The notes under the pieces were generated by a model. That model was not told the DNA's origin, searched no databases, and was given only the letters and a program-made list of their open reading frames with translations. A program made the translations under genes and the position numbers. A stretch of DNA of 5,785 bases from Flavobacteriales bacterium (lineage in GTDB: Bacteria > Bacteroidota > Bacteroidia > Flavobacteriales_D > Crocinitomicaceae), in contig CANHBA010000145.1 of assembly GCA_947458985.1 (NCBI GenBank), forward strand, positions 1-5,785, read 5' to 3'. Shown here piece after piece: positions 1 through 5,785 of this stretch; the first letter of the stretch is position 1; each line of letters starts with the position of its first letter.

Positions 1-960
1 GGCTTTTCGTCCGCGTGGTGTGCGCATTAAGAAGCCTTCCTGGATCAAGAAGGGTTCGTATACTTCTTCTAAAGTACCTGCGTTTTCGCCAATGGCGGTA
101 GCAATGGTACTGAGCCCAACGGGGCCGCCATTGAATTTGTCAATGAGCACTTTAAGAATGCGGATGTCCATTTCATCGAGGCCGTTGGCGTCTACGTTGA
201 GGGCCTTGAGTGCAATTTCGGTGATGTCGTCGTCTATGTGGCCGCTGCCTTTGATTTGCGCAAAATCGCGCACGCGCCTGAGCAAGGCATTGGCAATACG
301 CGGGGTGCCACGGCTGCGGCTTGCAATTTTGAAGGCAGCGCTTTCTTCAATGCCGATGTGGAGCAGTGAAGCCGAGCGTTCGACAATAGACGTTAGAGTT
401 TTGGAGTCGTAGTATTCGAGCCGCGCATTGATCCCAAAACGGGCGCGCAGCGGCGAAGTAAGCAAGCCAGAGCGGGTAGTGGCCCCAATGAGCGTAAACG
501 GATTGAGGTTGATTTGTATGCTGCGCGCGTTGGCCCCGGAATCGAGCATGATGTCGATCACGTAGTCTTCCATGGCAGAATACAAATACTCTTCAATGAC
601 TGGGCTCAGGCGGTGAATTTCGTCGATAAATAGGACATCGCCTTCGCCTAAATTAGTGAGCAAGCCAGCGAGGTCACCGGCTTTGTCTAGGACAGGACCT
701 GAAGTGATTTTAAATCCGACGCCAAGTTCGTTGGCAATAATGTTGGCAAGGGTGGTTTTACCTAAGCCCGGAGGTCCGTGCAGCAAAACGTGGTCGAGGG
801 GTTCGTTGCGTAATTGCGCAGCGCGCACAAAGACCTCTAAATTTTCAACTACAGCAGGCTGACCCGCAAAATCTTGTAGTGATTTTGGGCGCAGCACTTT
901 GTCGAGCTCTTGTTCGTTGGGAACGTTGGCTTCTTCTCTGTAGTCGAATGAATCTTCCAT
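1..960 (-). CDS. ruvB: Holliday junction branch migration ATPase RuvB (3' end cut by window edge)
   Basis: RuvB is the AAA+ motor that, as a hexameric ring with RuvA, drives branch migration of Holliday junctions before RuvC cleavage. The reading frame is open for 320 codons from ATG 960 to the window edge, against a usual length near 340, so only about 20 C-terminal residues are missing. Seen directly: N-terminal LRPKSLQDFAGQ (residues 23-34), Walker A GPPGLGKT (62-69), Walker B LFIDEIHRL (110-118), sensor 1 GATTR (159-163), the LRARFG arginine finger (R174), sensor 2 SRGTPRIAN (216-224), and the winged-helix DNA-binding end with YEPFLIQEGF (301-310) and RTPRGRKA (313-320). All key ATPase residues are present. 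The start is the first ATG before the conserved N-terminus, with only an acidic 20-residue lead. It begins 33 bases after the HAD gene; ruvA and ruvC are not in view. Identification is very secure. Confidence 0.98.
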   Translation of the reverse strand, partial: MEDSFDYREEANVPNEQELDKVLRPKSLQDFAGQPAVVENLEVFVRAAQLRNEPLDHVLLHGPPGLGKTTLANIIANELGVGFKITSGPVLDKAGDLAGLLTNLGEGDVLFIDEIHRLSPVIEEYLYSAMEDYVIDIMLDSGANARSIQINLNPFTLIGATTRSGLLTSPLRARFGINARLEYYDSKTLTSIVERSASLLHIGIEESAAFKIASRSRGTPRIANALLRRVRDFAQIKGSGHIDDDITEIALKALNVDANGLDEMDIRILKVLIDKFNGGPVGLSTIATAIGENAGTLEEVYEPFLIQEGFLMRTPRGRKA

Positions 961-966
961 GAGCTA

Positions 967-974
967 CAAAAATA
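967..974 (-). promoter_or_regulatory. TATTTTTG, possible Bacteroidota -7 element or AT-rich start region for ruvB
   Basis: Read on the minus strand, these eight bases match the Bacteroidota -7 consensus TAnnTTTG exactly and lie six bases before the ruvB start codon. No TTG or TTTG sits 19-21 bases upstream as a -33 partner, so promoter support is weak. If it were used, the transcript would begin at or near the start codon. It may instead be the AT-rich, Shine-Dalgarno-free translation start context common in this phylum. Confidence 0.2.
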
Positions 975-993
975 ACAATTTGTGCGGGCCGTG

Positions 994-1671
994 TTAACGC
1001 CAGGTGTCAAGTAATTGGTGTAGATCGGTAAATTCGAAGTGGGCAACGGCAAGTTTTGGATTGGGGAAGTGTGTTTTTTCTGGAATACAGCACACTTTCA
1101 TTTTGGCAGCCAAACCAGCAATAACGCCATTAAAGGAGTCTTCAATGACCAAGCATCTTTGTGCTTGCACCTGCAGTTGGTCTGCTACTTTGATGTATAC
1201 GCCCGGATGCGGTTTGCCATAGGGTTCAAATTCAGCAGAATAGGCAAAATCAAAAAAGTGTTCGATGCGCAGTGCTGTAAGCACGGTTGAAATGAGTCTT
1301 TGGGATGAAGAGGTAGCGAGCCCGATTTGCTTGCCCTGATCTTTTAGATATGCAAGGGTGTCCAGCACTCCTGCAAGTGGTTTCGGGTCCAATTCAATGA
1401 GTGCAATGAGTTTGTCGATGATTTGTTTCTCGACGTGCTGAAGGTCGGTAAGCCCCCAGTTTTCGTGGGCATTCCAAAAAGCAATGACTTCGTCGATGCG
1501 CAAGCCCACTGTTTTCTGAAAATCTTGATGTGTAAGTGTAGAGCCGTACTGACCAAAAACAAAATCCATAGCGATTTTCCAGAGTGGTTCTGAATCGATG
1601 AGCACGCCATCCATGTCAAAAATAATGGCATCGAAGTCGTTGAGCAATGGCGCAGCCTTAGTTGTCGACAT
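994..1671 (-). CDS. hxpB: HAD-superfamily phosphatase, HxpB/beta-phosphoglucomutase-like
   Basis: This is a soluble haloacid-dehalogenase-fold hydrolase of 225 residues, the usual size for subfamily IA with an alpha-helical cap. All four HAD motifs are visible: motif I FDMDGVLIDSEPLW (18-31) with nucleophile D19 and acid/base D21, motif II GLATSSS (117-123), motif III lysine K153 in GKPHPGVY, and motif IV VIEDSFNG (175-182) with Mg-binding E177 and D178. The SEPLW segment and GLRIDEVIAFW in the cap (56-66) resemble E. coli HxpB (YniC), a hexitol/2-deoxyglucose-6-phosphatase, so a sugar-phosphate substrate is likely. A beta-phosphoglucomutase role cannot be excluded. I chose ATG 1671, which overlaps the preceding gene by 14 bases. 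An in-frame GTG at 1704 would add 11 residues and a 47-base overlap, and is less likely. Fold and chemistry are secure; the substrate and gene symbol are tentative. Confidence 0.9.
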   Translation of the reverse strand: MSTTKAAPLLNDFDAIIFDMDGVLIDSEPLWKIAMDFVFGQYGSTLTHQDFQKTVGLRIDEVIAFWNAHENWGLTDLQHVEKQIIDKLIALIELDPKPLAGVLDTLAYLKDQGKQIGLATSSSQRLISTVLTALRIEHFFDFAYSAEFEPYGKPHPGVYIKVADQLQVQAQRCLVIEDSFNGVIAGLAAKMKVCCIPEKTHFPNPKLAVAHFEFTDLHQLLDTWR

Positions 1672-2914
1672 GGTAAAAGCGGATGGTTTCAATTCGGCGT
1701 TCACTCATTTTTTCGATAATGAGTTTGTATTGGTTGACCTGCACTTCATCTCCTTCTGCAGGAAGTCTTTCAAGTTGTGCTAATATCAGGCCGGCAAGCG
1801 TATCGTAAGAATCGGACTCCGTTAAGTCGAAGCCGTAGGTTTCATTAAGGTAATCGATGTCGATGCGCGCAGAAAATAAAAATTCGGTTGGCGAAATTTG
1901 TTGTTCGGTCAGGGCTTCTTTGTCGTGTTCGTCTTGGATTTCGCCAAAGATTTCTTCAATGACGTCTTCGAGGGTAATGATGCCTGCTGTACCTCCGTAT
2001 TCATCGGTCACAACTGCAAAATTGCCTACCTGATTGGTGAATTTTTCGAGTAGCTCTTTGCCGCTCATGACTGTCGGGACAAACGAAATGGGCTTCAGGA
2101 TTTGTTTGATAGAAGCGGGCCTTTTGAATAAATCGAACGAATGGATGTAGCCAATGATATTGTCGATGTCGTCGCGGTAAATGATGAGTTTAGATAAGCC
2201 TTTGGTGGTCATGAGCGCTTTGGCGTCGGCTATGGGGTCTTGGATATCTACAGCAATGATTTCAGGTCTGGGAATCATGCAGTCTCGGGCTTTTACCTTT
2301 GAGAAATCAAGCGCATTGCGCAAGAGGAGCATGTCGTTGCCTAGTTCTTCTTCATCGGTTAAATTGGCACTCAATTCGTCTACGTAGTTTTCGAGGTCGA
2401 CTTTTGAAAAAACGCGCTGTTCTTCCTTTTCTACACCGATTAACTTTAAAAAACCAGTGCTGATCAGGACAATCATTTGGGTGGGGAGATATAGTAAAAC
2501 GTACAATATCAATAAGGCGTAAAGGCCGAGGTCAAGTGCTTTGTTGGGGTTGAGTTGGACCAATGCTTTGGGTAGAAATTCGGCGGTAATCAGGACCAAC
2601 AAGGTGGAAAGTACGGTTTGTAAAACCAGTAAAATGCCTTGGTCTTGCACGCCCATTTGCGTGAGCACAGGGCTCAGTTGGGCTCCGGCTGCAATACCGT
2701 AAACCACCAATGCGACGTTATTACCCAGCAGCAAGAGGGCAATCATGTTGCTTTCTTTGCGGTAGAAGAGATTTAATATTTTGGCTTGAAATGTGTTGTT
2801 TTTCTTAACGACTTCAATGCGCAAGCGGTTGGCTGAAATATAAGCCAACTCCATGGCAGAAAAGAACGCTGAGCAGATTAACGAACAGATGATCAGCACA
2901 TAGTTGAGCTCCAT
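1658..2914 (-). CDS. CNNM/CBS/CorC-HlyC family membrane protein ('hemolysin family')
   Basis: An inner-membrane protein of 418 residues with the full family architecture. The N-terminal CNNM (DUF21) domain spans about residues 1-160, with hydrophobic segments near 4-22, 57-78, 92-112 and 126-155, and carries the conserved small-residue/polar motifs FFSAMELA (17-24), LLLGNN (61-66) and AEFLPK (111-116). A linker containing DCMIPRPEI (211-219) leads into a CBS pair (about 205-325) that ends in DEYGGTAGIITLEDVIEE (304-321). A CorC_HlyC transporter-associated domain follows to the end (about 340-415). CNNM/CorC relatives are linked to Mg2+/Co2+ export and bind Mg-ATP through the CBS pair. 'Hemolysin' is a historical name, and nothing here suggests a toxin. 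The gene starts five bases after purD and overlaps the HAD gene, so it is probably cotranscribed with both. It resembles the general Bacteroidota hemolysin-family proteins more than GldE, and no gliding genes are adjacent. The transported ion is inferred. Confidence 0.93.
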   Translation of the reverse strand: MELNYVLIICSLICSAFFSAMELAYISANRLRIEVVKKNNTFQAKILNLFYRKESNMIALLLLGNNVALVVYGIAAGAQLSPVLTQMGVQDQGILLVLQTVLSTLLVLITAEFLPKALVQLNPNKALDLGLYALLILYVLLYLPTQMIVLISTGFLKLIGVEKEEQRVFSKVDLENYVDELSANLTDEEELGNDMLLLRNALDFSKVKARDCMIPRPEIIAVDIQDPIADAKALMTTKGLSKLIIYRDDIDNIIGYIHSFDLFKRPASIKQILKPISFVPTVMSGKELLEKFTNQVGNFAVVTDEYGGTAGIITLEDVIEEIFGEIQDEHDKEALTEQQISPTEFLFSARIDIDYLNETYGFDLTESDSYDTLAGLILAQLERLPAEGDEVQVNQYKLIIEKMSERRIETIRFYHVDN

Positions 2915-2919
2915 GGGGC

Positions 2920-4200
2920 TTATTTTCCGAGGACGTCTTTACCGATGTCTTTACGGTAATAAGCGTCTTCAAAGGATATTTTGGAAATGGTATCGTAGCT
3001 GCGTTCCAAAGCGCTCTCTAGGTTTTTGCCGTAGGAGGTGACAGCTAAAACTCGACCGCCATTAGACACCACAGAAGGGCCGTCGGGAAGTGTGCCCGCA
3101 TGGAAAACCAAACTGTCGGTAATGCTGTTGAGGCCATAGATGGTTTTGCCTTTTTGGTACTCGCCAGGATAACCACCAGCTACCATCATGACGGTTGCTG
3201 CGCTTTTATCGTGAAATTGGATGTCGCGTTCTGAGAGCGTGTGGGTGGCAACGCCTTCGAATAGATCGAGGATATCGCTCTTGATTCTTGGCATTACTAC
3301 TTCGGTTTCGGGGTCGCCCATGCGGCAGTTGTATTCAATGACGTAGGGGTCGCCTTTGACATTGATGAGACCGAAGAATACAAAACCGTTGTAGGTGATT
3401 TTTTCTGCTTTGAGGCCTTTGATGGTTGGAATTACGACCCGATTGAGCACTTTGTCCATAAAGGCAGCGTCGGCAAACGGAACGGGAGAAATAGCGCCCA
3501 TGCCGCCTGTGTTGAGGCCAGTATCGCCTTCGCCAATGCGCTTGTAGTCTTTGGCTTCGGGAAGTAGTTTGAAAGACTCACCATCGGTGATGGCGAATAC
3601 AGAGAGTTCGATGCCGTCGAGGAATTGTTCGATGACCACTTTGGCACTCGCTTGTCCAAATTTGGCGCCAACGAGCATTTCTTCGAGTTCGCGTTTAGCT
3701 TCGTTGAGGTCGTCGATGATGAGTACACCTTTGCCAGCAGCCAAGCCATCGGCTTTGAGTACATAAGGGCCTTTCATGGCATCAAGAAAACGCAAGCCTT
3801 CTGTAAGTGTGTTTGCATCAAAAGTACCGTATTTAGCGGTCGGAATGCGGTGTCTGGACATGAACGCCTTTGCAAAATCTTTGCTACCTTCTAATTGTGC
3901 GCCTTCTTTGCTTGGGCCAATGAGAGCTACGTTTTTAAGCGCGGGGTCTTGCTGGAAGTAATCGTAGATACCTAAAACAAGGGGCTCTTCTGGGCCAACA
4001 ACAACCATGTCAATAGCGTGTTGGAGAACTGCTTGTTTGATGGCTTCGAAGTCGTTGAGTTTGAGGTCGAGGTTTTTGCCGTGTTTTTTAGTACCTGCAT
4101 TTCCAGGTGCTATAAAAAGTTCATCTAAGATTGAACTTTGGGAGATTTTCCATGCAATGGCGTGTTCGCGCCCTCCGGATCCGAGTAGGAGTACTCTCAT
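2920..4200 (-). CDS. purD: phosphoribosylamine--glycine ligase (GAR synthetase)
   Basis: PurD is the cytosolic ATP-grasp enzyme joining 5-phosphoribosylamine and glycine to form GAR, step 2 of purine synthesis. The 426 residues match the bacterial monofunctional length, with no PurM or PurN fusion. Domains in order: N-terminal pre-ATP-grasp domain (about 1-101) with GSGGREHA (7-14) and VVGPEEPL (67-74), ATP-grasp domain (about 102-295) with LKADGLAAGKGV (148-159) and GLNTGGMGA (228-236), the family signature RMGDPETE (293-300), and a C-terminal domain (about 330-420) with VMMVAGGYPG (337-346) and SNGGRVLAV (379-387). No key motif is missing. I chose ATG 4200 because it forms an ATGA overlap with the purQ stop and puts MRVLLLGSGG at the N-terminus as is typical. 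The alternative at 4206 is a TTG two codons upstream. Translational coupling to purQ is likely. Confidence 0.98.
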   Translation of the reverse strand: MRVLLLGSGGREHAIAWKISQSSILDELFIAPGNAGTKKHGKNLDLKLNDFEAIKQAVLQHAIDMVVVGPEEPLVLGIYDYFQQDPALKNVALIGPSKEGAQLEGSKDFAKAFMSRHRIPTAKYGTFDANTLTEGLRFLDAMKGPYVLKADGLAAGKGVLIIDDLNEAKRELEEMLVGAKFGQASAKVVIEQFLDGIELSVFAITDGESFKLLPEAKDYKRIGEGDTGLNTGGMGAISPVPFADAAFMDKVLNRVVIPTIKGLKAEKITYNGFVFFGLINVKGDPYVIEYNCRMGDPETEVVMPRIKSDILDLFEGVATHTLSERDIQFHDKSAATVMMVAGGYPGEYQKGKTIYGLNSITDSLVFHAGTLPDGPSVVSNGGRVLAVTSYGKNLESALERSYDTISKISFEDAYYRKDIGKDVLGK

Positions 4201-4886
4201 GAACAATGAGCTAAAATAGATTCAAAAATACGCAAACCGTCGAGGTTATTGAGGTTTTTGTCAGCGGCGCGCTCGGGGTGAGGCATCATGCCAAATACGT
4301 TTTTGTTGCGGTTGGTAATGCCTGCGATGTGTTGCAAAGAACCATTTGGGTTGGTGCTTGCATCTTGGCTGCCATCGGCCGCACAATAGGTAAAGAGGAT
4401 TTGGTCATTGGCATGCAGCGAAGCCATGGTTGCTTCGTCGGCATAAAAACGCCCTTCGCCGTGTGCAATTGGAATTTGGTATGCGTGGCTAGGGTCGAGA
4501 TCTTGGCTAGGAGCGGCACTTTTGCTGACAGGCTTGAGAAATACGTTCTTGCAAATGAATTTTTGGGTGTCGTTGTGCAATAAAGCACCCTCTAAAAGCC
4601 CTGATTCTGTTAAGATCTGAAAACCATTGCAGATGCCCATGACGTAGCCGCCGTTGTTGGCATGTGCGATGACGGATTCCATAATTGGAGAAAATTTGGC
4701 AATGGCGCCTGAACGGAGGTAGTCACCGTAAGAGAAGCCACCTGGGATAACGATGAAATCTGCACCTTGGAGGTCGGTGTCTTTGTGCCAAAGTTCGACA
4801 ACTTCTTGCCCCATTAAATCTTTGAGTACATAGACCATGTCTTGGTCACAATTGGATCCTGGAAAGGTAACAACGCCAAATTTCAT
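4197..4886 (-). CDS. purQ: phosphoribosylformylglycinamidine synthase, glutaminase subunit PurQ
   Basis: PurQ is the class I glutamine amidotransferase subunit that hydrolyses glutamine and passes ammonia to PurL for FGAR to FGAM conversion, step 4 of purine synthesis. The 229 residues match stand-alone PurQ, not the glutaminase tail of a large fused PurL. Seen directly: MKFGVVTFPGSNCDQD (1-16), IPGGFSYGDYLRSGAIA (47-63) carrying the oxyanion-hole region, the nucleophile elbow GICNGFQ with catalytic C86 (84-90), IAHGEGRF (140-147), and MMPHPERA with the catalytic H203 and E205 (200-207). The triad is complete, so it should be active. The stretch 120-135 between the two halves is Ser/Ala/Pro-rich and looks like a variable loop. 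It partners in vivo with PurS and the small PurL, neither of which is in the window. The ATG start begins directly at the conserved N-terminus, and the stop overlaps purD by four bases. Confidence 0.97.
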   Translation of the reverse strand: MKFGVVTFPGSNCDQDMVYVLKDLMGQEVVELWHKDTDLQGADFIVIPGGFSYGDYLRSGAIAKFSPIMESVIAHANNGGYVMGICNGFQILTESGLLEGALLHNDTQKFICKNVFLKPVSKSAAPSQDLDPSHAYQIPIAHGEGRFYADEATMASLHANDQILFTYCAADGSQDASTNPNGSLQHIAGITNRNKNVFGMMPHPERAADKNLNNLDGLRIFESILAHCS

Positions 4887-4906
4887 TTTCGATTTTTAAG
4901 ATGGTT

Positions 4907-4914
4907 CAAAGTTA
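4907..4914 (-). promoter_or_regulatory. candidate Bacteroidota -7 promoter element (TAACTTTG) ahead of purQ
   Basis: On the minus strand TAACTTTG fits the TAnnTTTG consensus for the Bacteroidota primary sigma factor. It lies in the only sizeable gap of the window (42 bases), 20 bases before the purQ ATG, which would give a short leader of roughly 15 bases. A TTTG at 4930-4933 could be the -33 partner, but the 15-base spacer is shorter than the usual 19 or so. The leader is too short for a purine riboswitch, and no clear operator palindrome is visible. Confidence 0.4.
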
Positions 4915-4928
4915 GTAAAAGTCTAGCC

Positions 4929-5785
4929 TCAAATGGTAAAAAGTATAAATTTTAGCAAAGAGAAGACAAATAAAATGTAGAAGAATAAATGTGAGCTGAT
5001 CCCTAAGCTACTGCTTAGGAGCGCGTATGAAAAGTAAAAAGAAAAAGGGAGAATGGTGAGGCTCAGCAGACCTATTTGACCAGAGAAAAAGAATGCTGCC
5101 ACGCCAATTGCAAAAACAAAGAAGGTAAAAGCAGTAAGGATTTGTGTTTGTTTTTTGAGTTTCAAGGAGGCTTTGTGTAAGCGTGCTCTGAGGCCCAGAA
5201 GACTAAAAATAAATACCAAAGAAAGTAAACCAATAAAAGTGAAGTCTTGCCAGTTGGCGTTGTAGTAGGCCAACTTAGGAAAGAAGTTGATTTGAATACT
5301 TTCCCCGCTGAGGTAATAATAACTGTAAATTCCAGAAATAGGTATTACAAAACCTATGATAATGAGCAGGAGCTCGCGCCAGAAGTATCCGCGCAGCAAA
5401 AGGAACATGAGTAAAAGGAGAGGAAGCAACACCACAAATTCAGGTTCAAAAAGCACGCTCAAGCCAAAGGCGAAACTCGCATTAAATGCTGCTTTTTTAG
5501 AATTTTGCTGTGGTTTAACGCCAAAAAAGAGCCCTAAACCAATAATGCAGCAAAGATGCGCCACAAATAGCCAACTCGCTTGCCCCCAAATATGGAAAAA
5601 ACTCGCAAAAATCAGGTAGTTCAGACTGACAATAAAGGTGTTTTTCTCTAGAAATTCACGACCATTGAATACCCAATTAAGTGCCACAGCATTGAGCAAT
5701 AGCATCAGAAAATGCGCCAGAACGTGAGCCATAGAAAGGTTGGCAAAATACGGCAATAGCTGTGTAGCCAGATGCTCCTGACCAA
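4929..5785 (-). CDS. DUF6427-like polytopic membrane protein (5' end cut by window edge)
   Basis: I do not know a function for this protein. The frame stays open to the window edge, with 284 residues visible; a TTG at 5756 is not needed as a start because coding continues upstream of it. The sequence is very hydrophobic, with about nine or ten probable transmembrane segments joined by short loops, one basic loop (RARLHKASLKLKKQ) near the middle-to-late part, and no soluble domain or catalytic motif. Features recalling the Flavobacteriales family DUF6427 are NGREFLEKNTFIVSLNYLIF near the visible N-terminus, a KKAAFNASFAFGLSVLFEPE segment, and WRELLLIIIGFVIPISG with a following YYYLSG. The family match is from memory and is moderate. 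The gene ends 42 bases before purQ; DUF6427 genes are, as I recall, often near purine or pyrimidine salvage genes in flavobacteria. It is more AT-rich than its neighbours, as expected for membrane proteins rich in Phe, Leu and Ile. Confidence 0.7.
   Translation of the reverse strand, partial: GQEHLATQLLPYFANLSMAHVLAHFLMLLLNAVALNWVFNGREFLEKNTFIVSLNYLIFASFFHIWGQASWLFVAHLCCIIGLGLFFGVKPQQNSKKAAFNASFAFGLSVLFEPEFVVLLPLLLLMFLLLRGYFWRELLLIIIGFVIPISGIYSYYYLSGESIQINFFPKLAYYNANWQDFTFIGLLSLVFIFSLLGLRARLHKASLKLKKQTQILTAFTFFVFAIGVAAFFFSGQIGLLSLTILPFSFYFSYALLSSSLGISSHLFFYILFVFSLLKFILFTI

Noticed and set aside
20..412. 130-codon plus-strand open frame opposite ruvB
   Set aside because: It is antisense to a stretch with unmistakable RuvB motifs. 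Its Ser/Leu/Arg-rich translation has no recognisable domain and is what the complement of a biased coding frame gives.
849..1052. 67-codon minus-strand frame spanning the HAD-ruvB junction
   Set aside because: It lies mostly inside two confidently assigned genes in another frame and has no recognisable domain or conserved-looking sequence.
1703..1724. Inverted repeat ACTCATT / AATGAGT with an 8-base loop upstream of the HAD start
   Set aside because: It is an AT-rich seven-base stem within the 3' coding end of the CNNM gene. It could affect HAD translation but is equally expected by chance and has no supporting signal.
1658..2914. Assignment as gliding protein GldE or as a toxin-type hemolysin
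   Set aside because: The N-terminus and context (purD and a HAD gene, no gldD, mutY or ssb) fit the general CNNM/CBS family rather than GldE, and the domains are those of an ion-related membrane protein, not a cytolysin.
4278..4583. Plus-strand and alternative minus-strand frames of about 100 codons inside purQ
   Set aside because: The real purQ frame carries the complete catalytic triad and family motifs across this region; the others are out-of-frame shadows.
5002..5019. Perfect inverted repeat CCTAAGC-TACT-GCTTAGG near the 3' end of the membrane-protein gene
   Set aside because: It is inside the coding region about 70 bases before the stop and lacks a following U tract on the minus strand. 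A seven-base stem with a short loop is expected about twice by chance in a window this size.
5754..5756. TTG as the start of the DUF6427-like gene
   Set aside because: The frame stays open upstream to the window edge and continues with a coding-like sequence, so the true start is outside the window.
1..5785. Search for CRISPR repeats, tRNA/rRNA, insertion sequences, phage or defence genes
   Set aside because: No repeated spaced motifs, cloverleaf-like segments, transposase or recombinase motifs or terminal repeats were seen; nearly every base is accounted for by six housekeeping-type genes.

Overview
All six genes in this window lie on the minus strand, packed tightly and reading from high to low coordinates. 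The protein sequences, the lack of clear Shine-Dalgarno sites and the TAnnTTTG-type elements point to a member of the Bacteroidota, probably Flavobacteriales-like. This is an inference from protein style and gene content, because no 16S or other decisive marker is present. Base composition is moderate, with ruvB visibly more GC-rich and the membrane-protein gene at the right edge more AT-rich.

In transcription order the layout is: (1) a DUF6427-like polytopic membrane protein, cut at its 5' end by the window edge; (2) purQ, the glutaminase subunit of FGAM synthetase; (3) purD, GAR synthetase, joined to purQ by a 4-base ATGA overlap; (4) a CNNM/CBS/CorC-HlyC ('hemolysin family') membrane protein starting 5 bases after purD; (5) a HxpB/beta-phosphoglucomutase-type HAD phosphatase overlapping gene 4 by 14 bases; (6) ruvB, the Holliday-junction branch-migration motor, starting 33 bases after gene 5 and cut near its 3' end by the left window edge.

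The longest non-coding stretch is 42 bases, between genes 1 and 2. It carries a TAACTTTG element that could drive purQD and perhaps the genes behind it. No convincing terminator separates any pair, so a transcript from purQ through ruvB is plausible, though not shown. PurQ and PurD act in the same pathway: PurD makes GAR (step 2) and PurQ supplies ammonia for FGAR to FGAM (step 4). The remaining genes have no obvious shared pathway with them and look like housekeeping genes packed into a compact run.

I see no mobile element, CRISPR array, tRNA, rRNA, riboswitch or defence module. The window is an ordinary chromosomal region. The most open points are the function of the DUF6427-like protein and the stand-alone PurQ, which implies a split FGAM synthetase.
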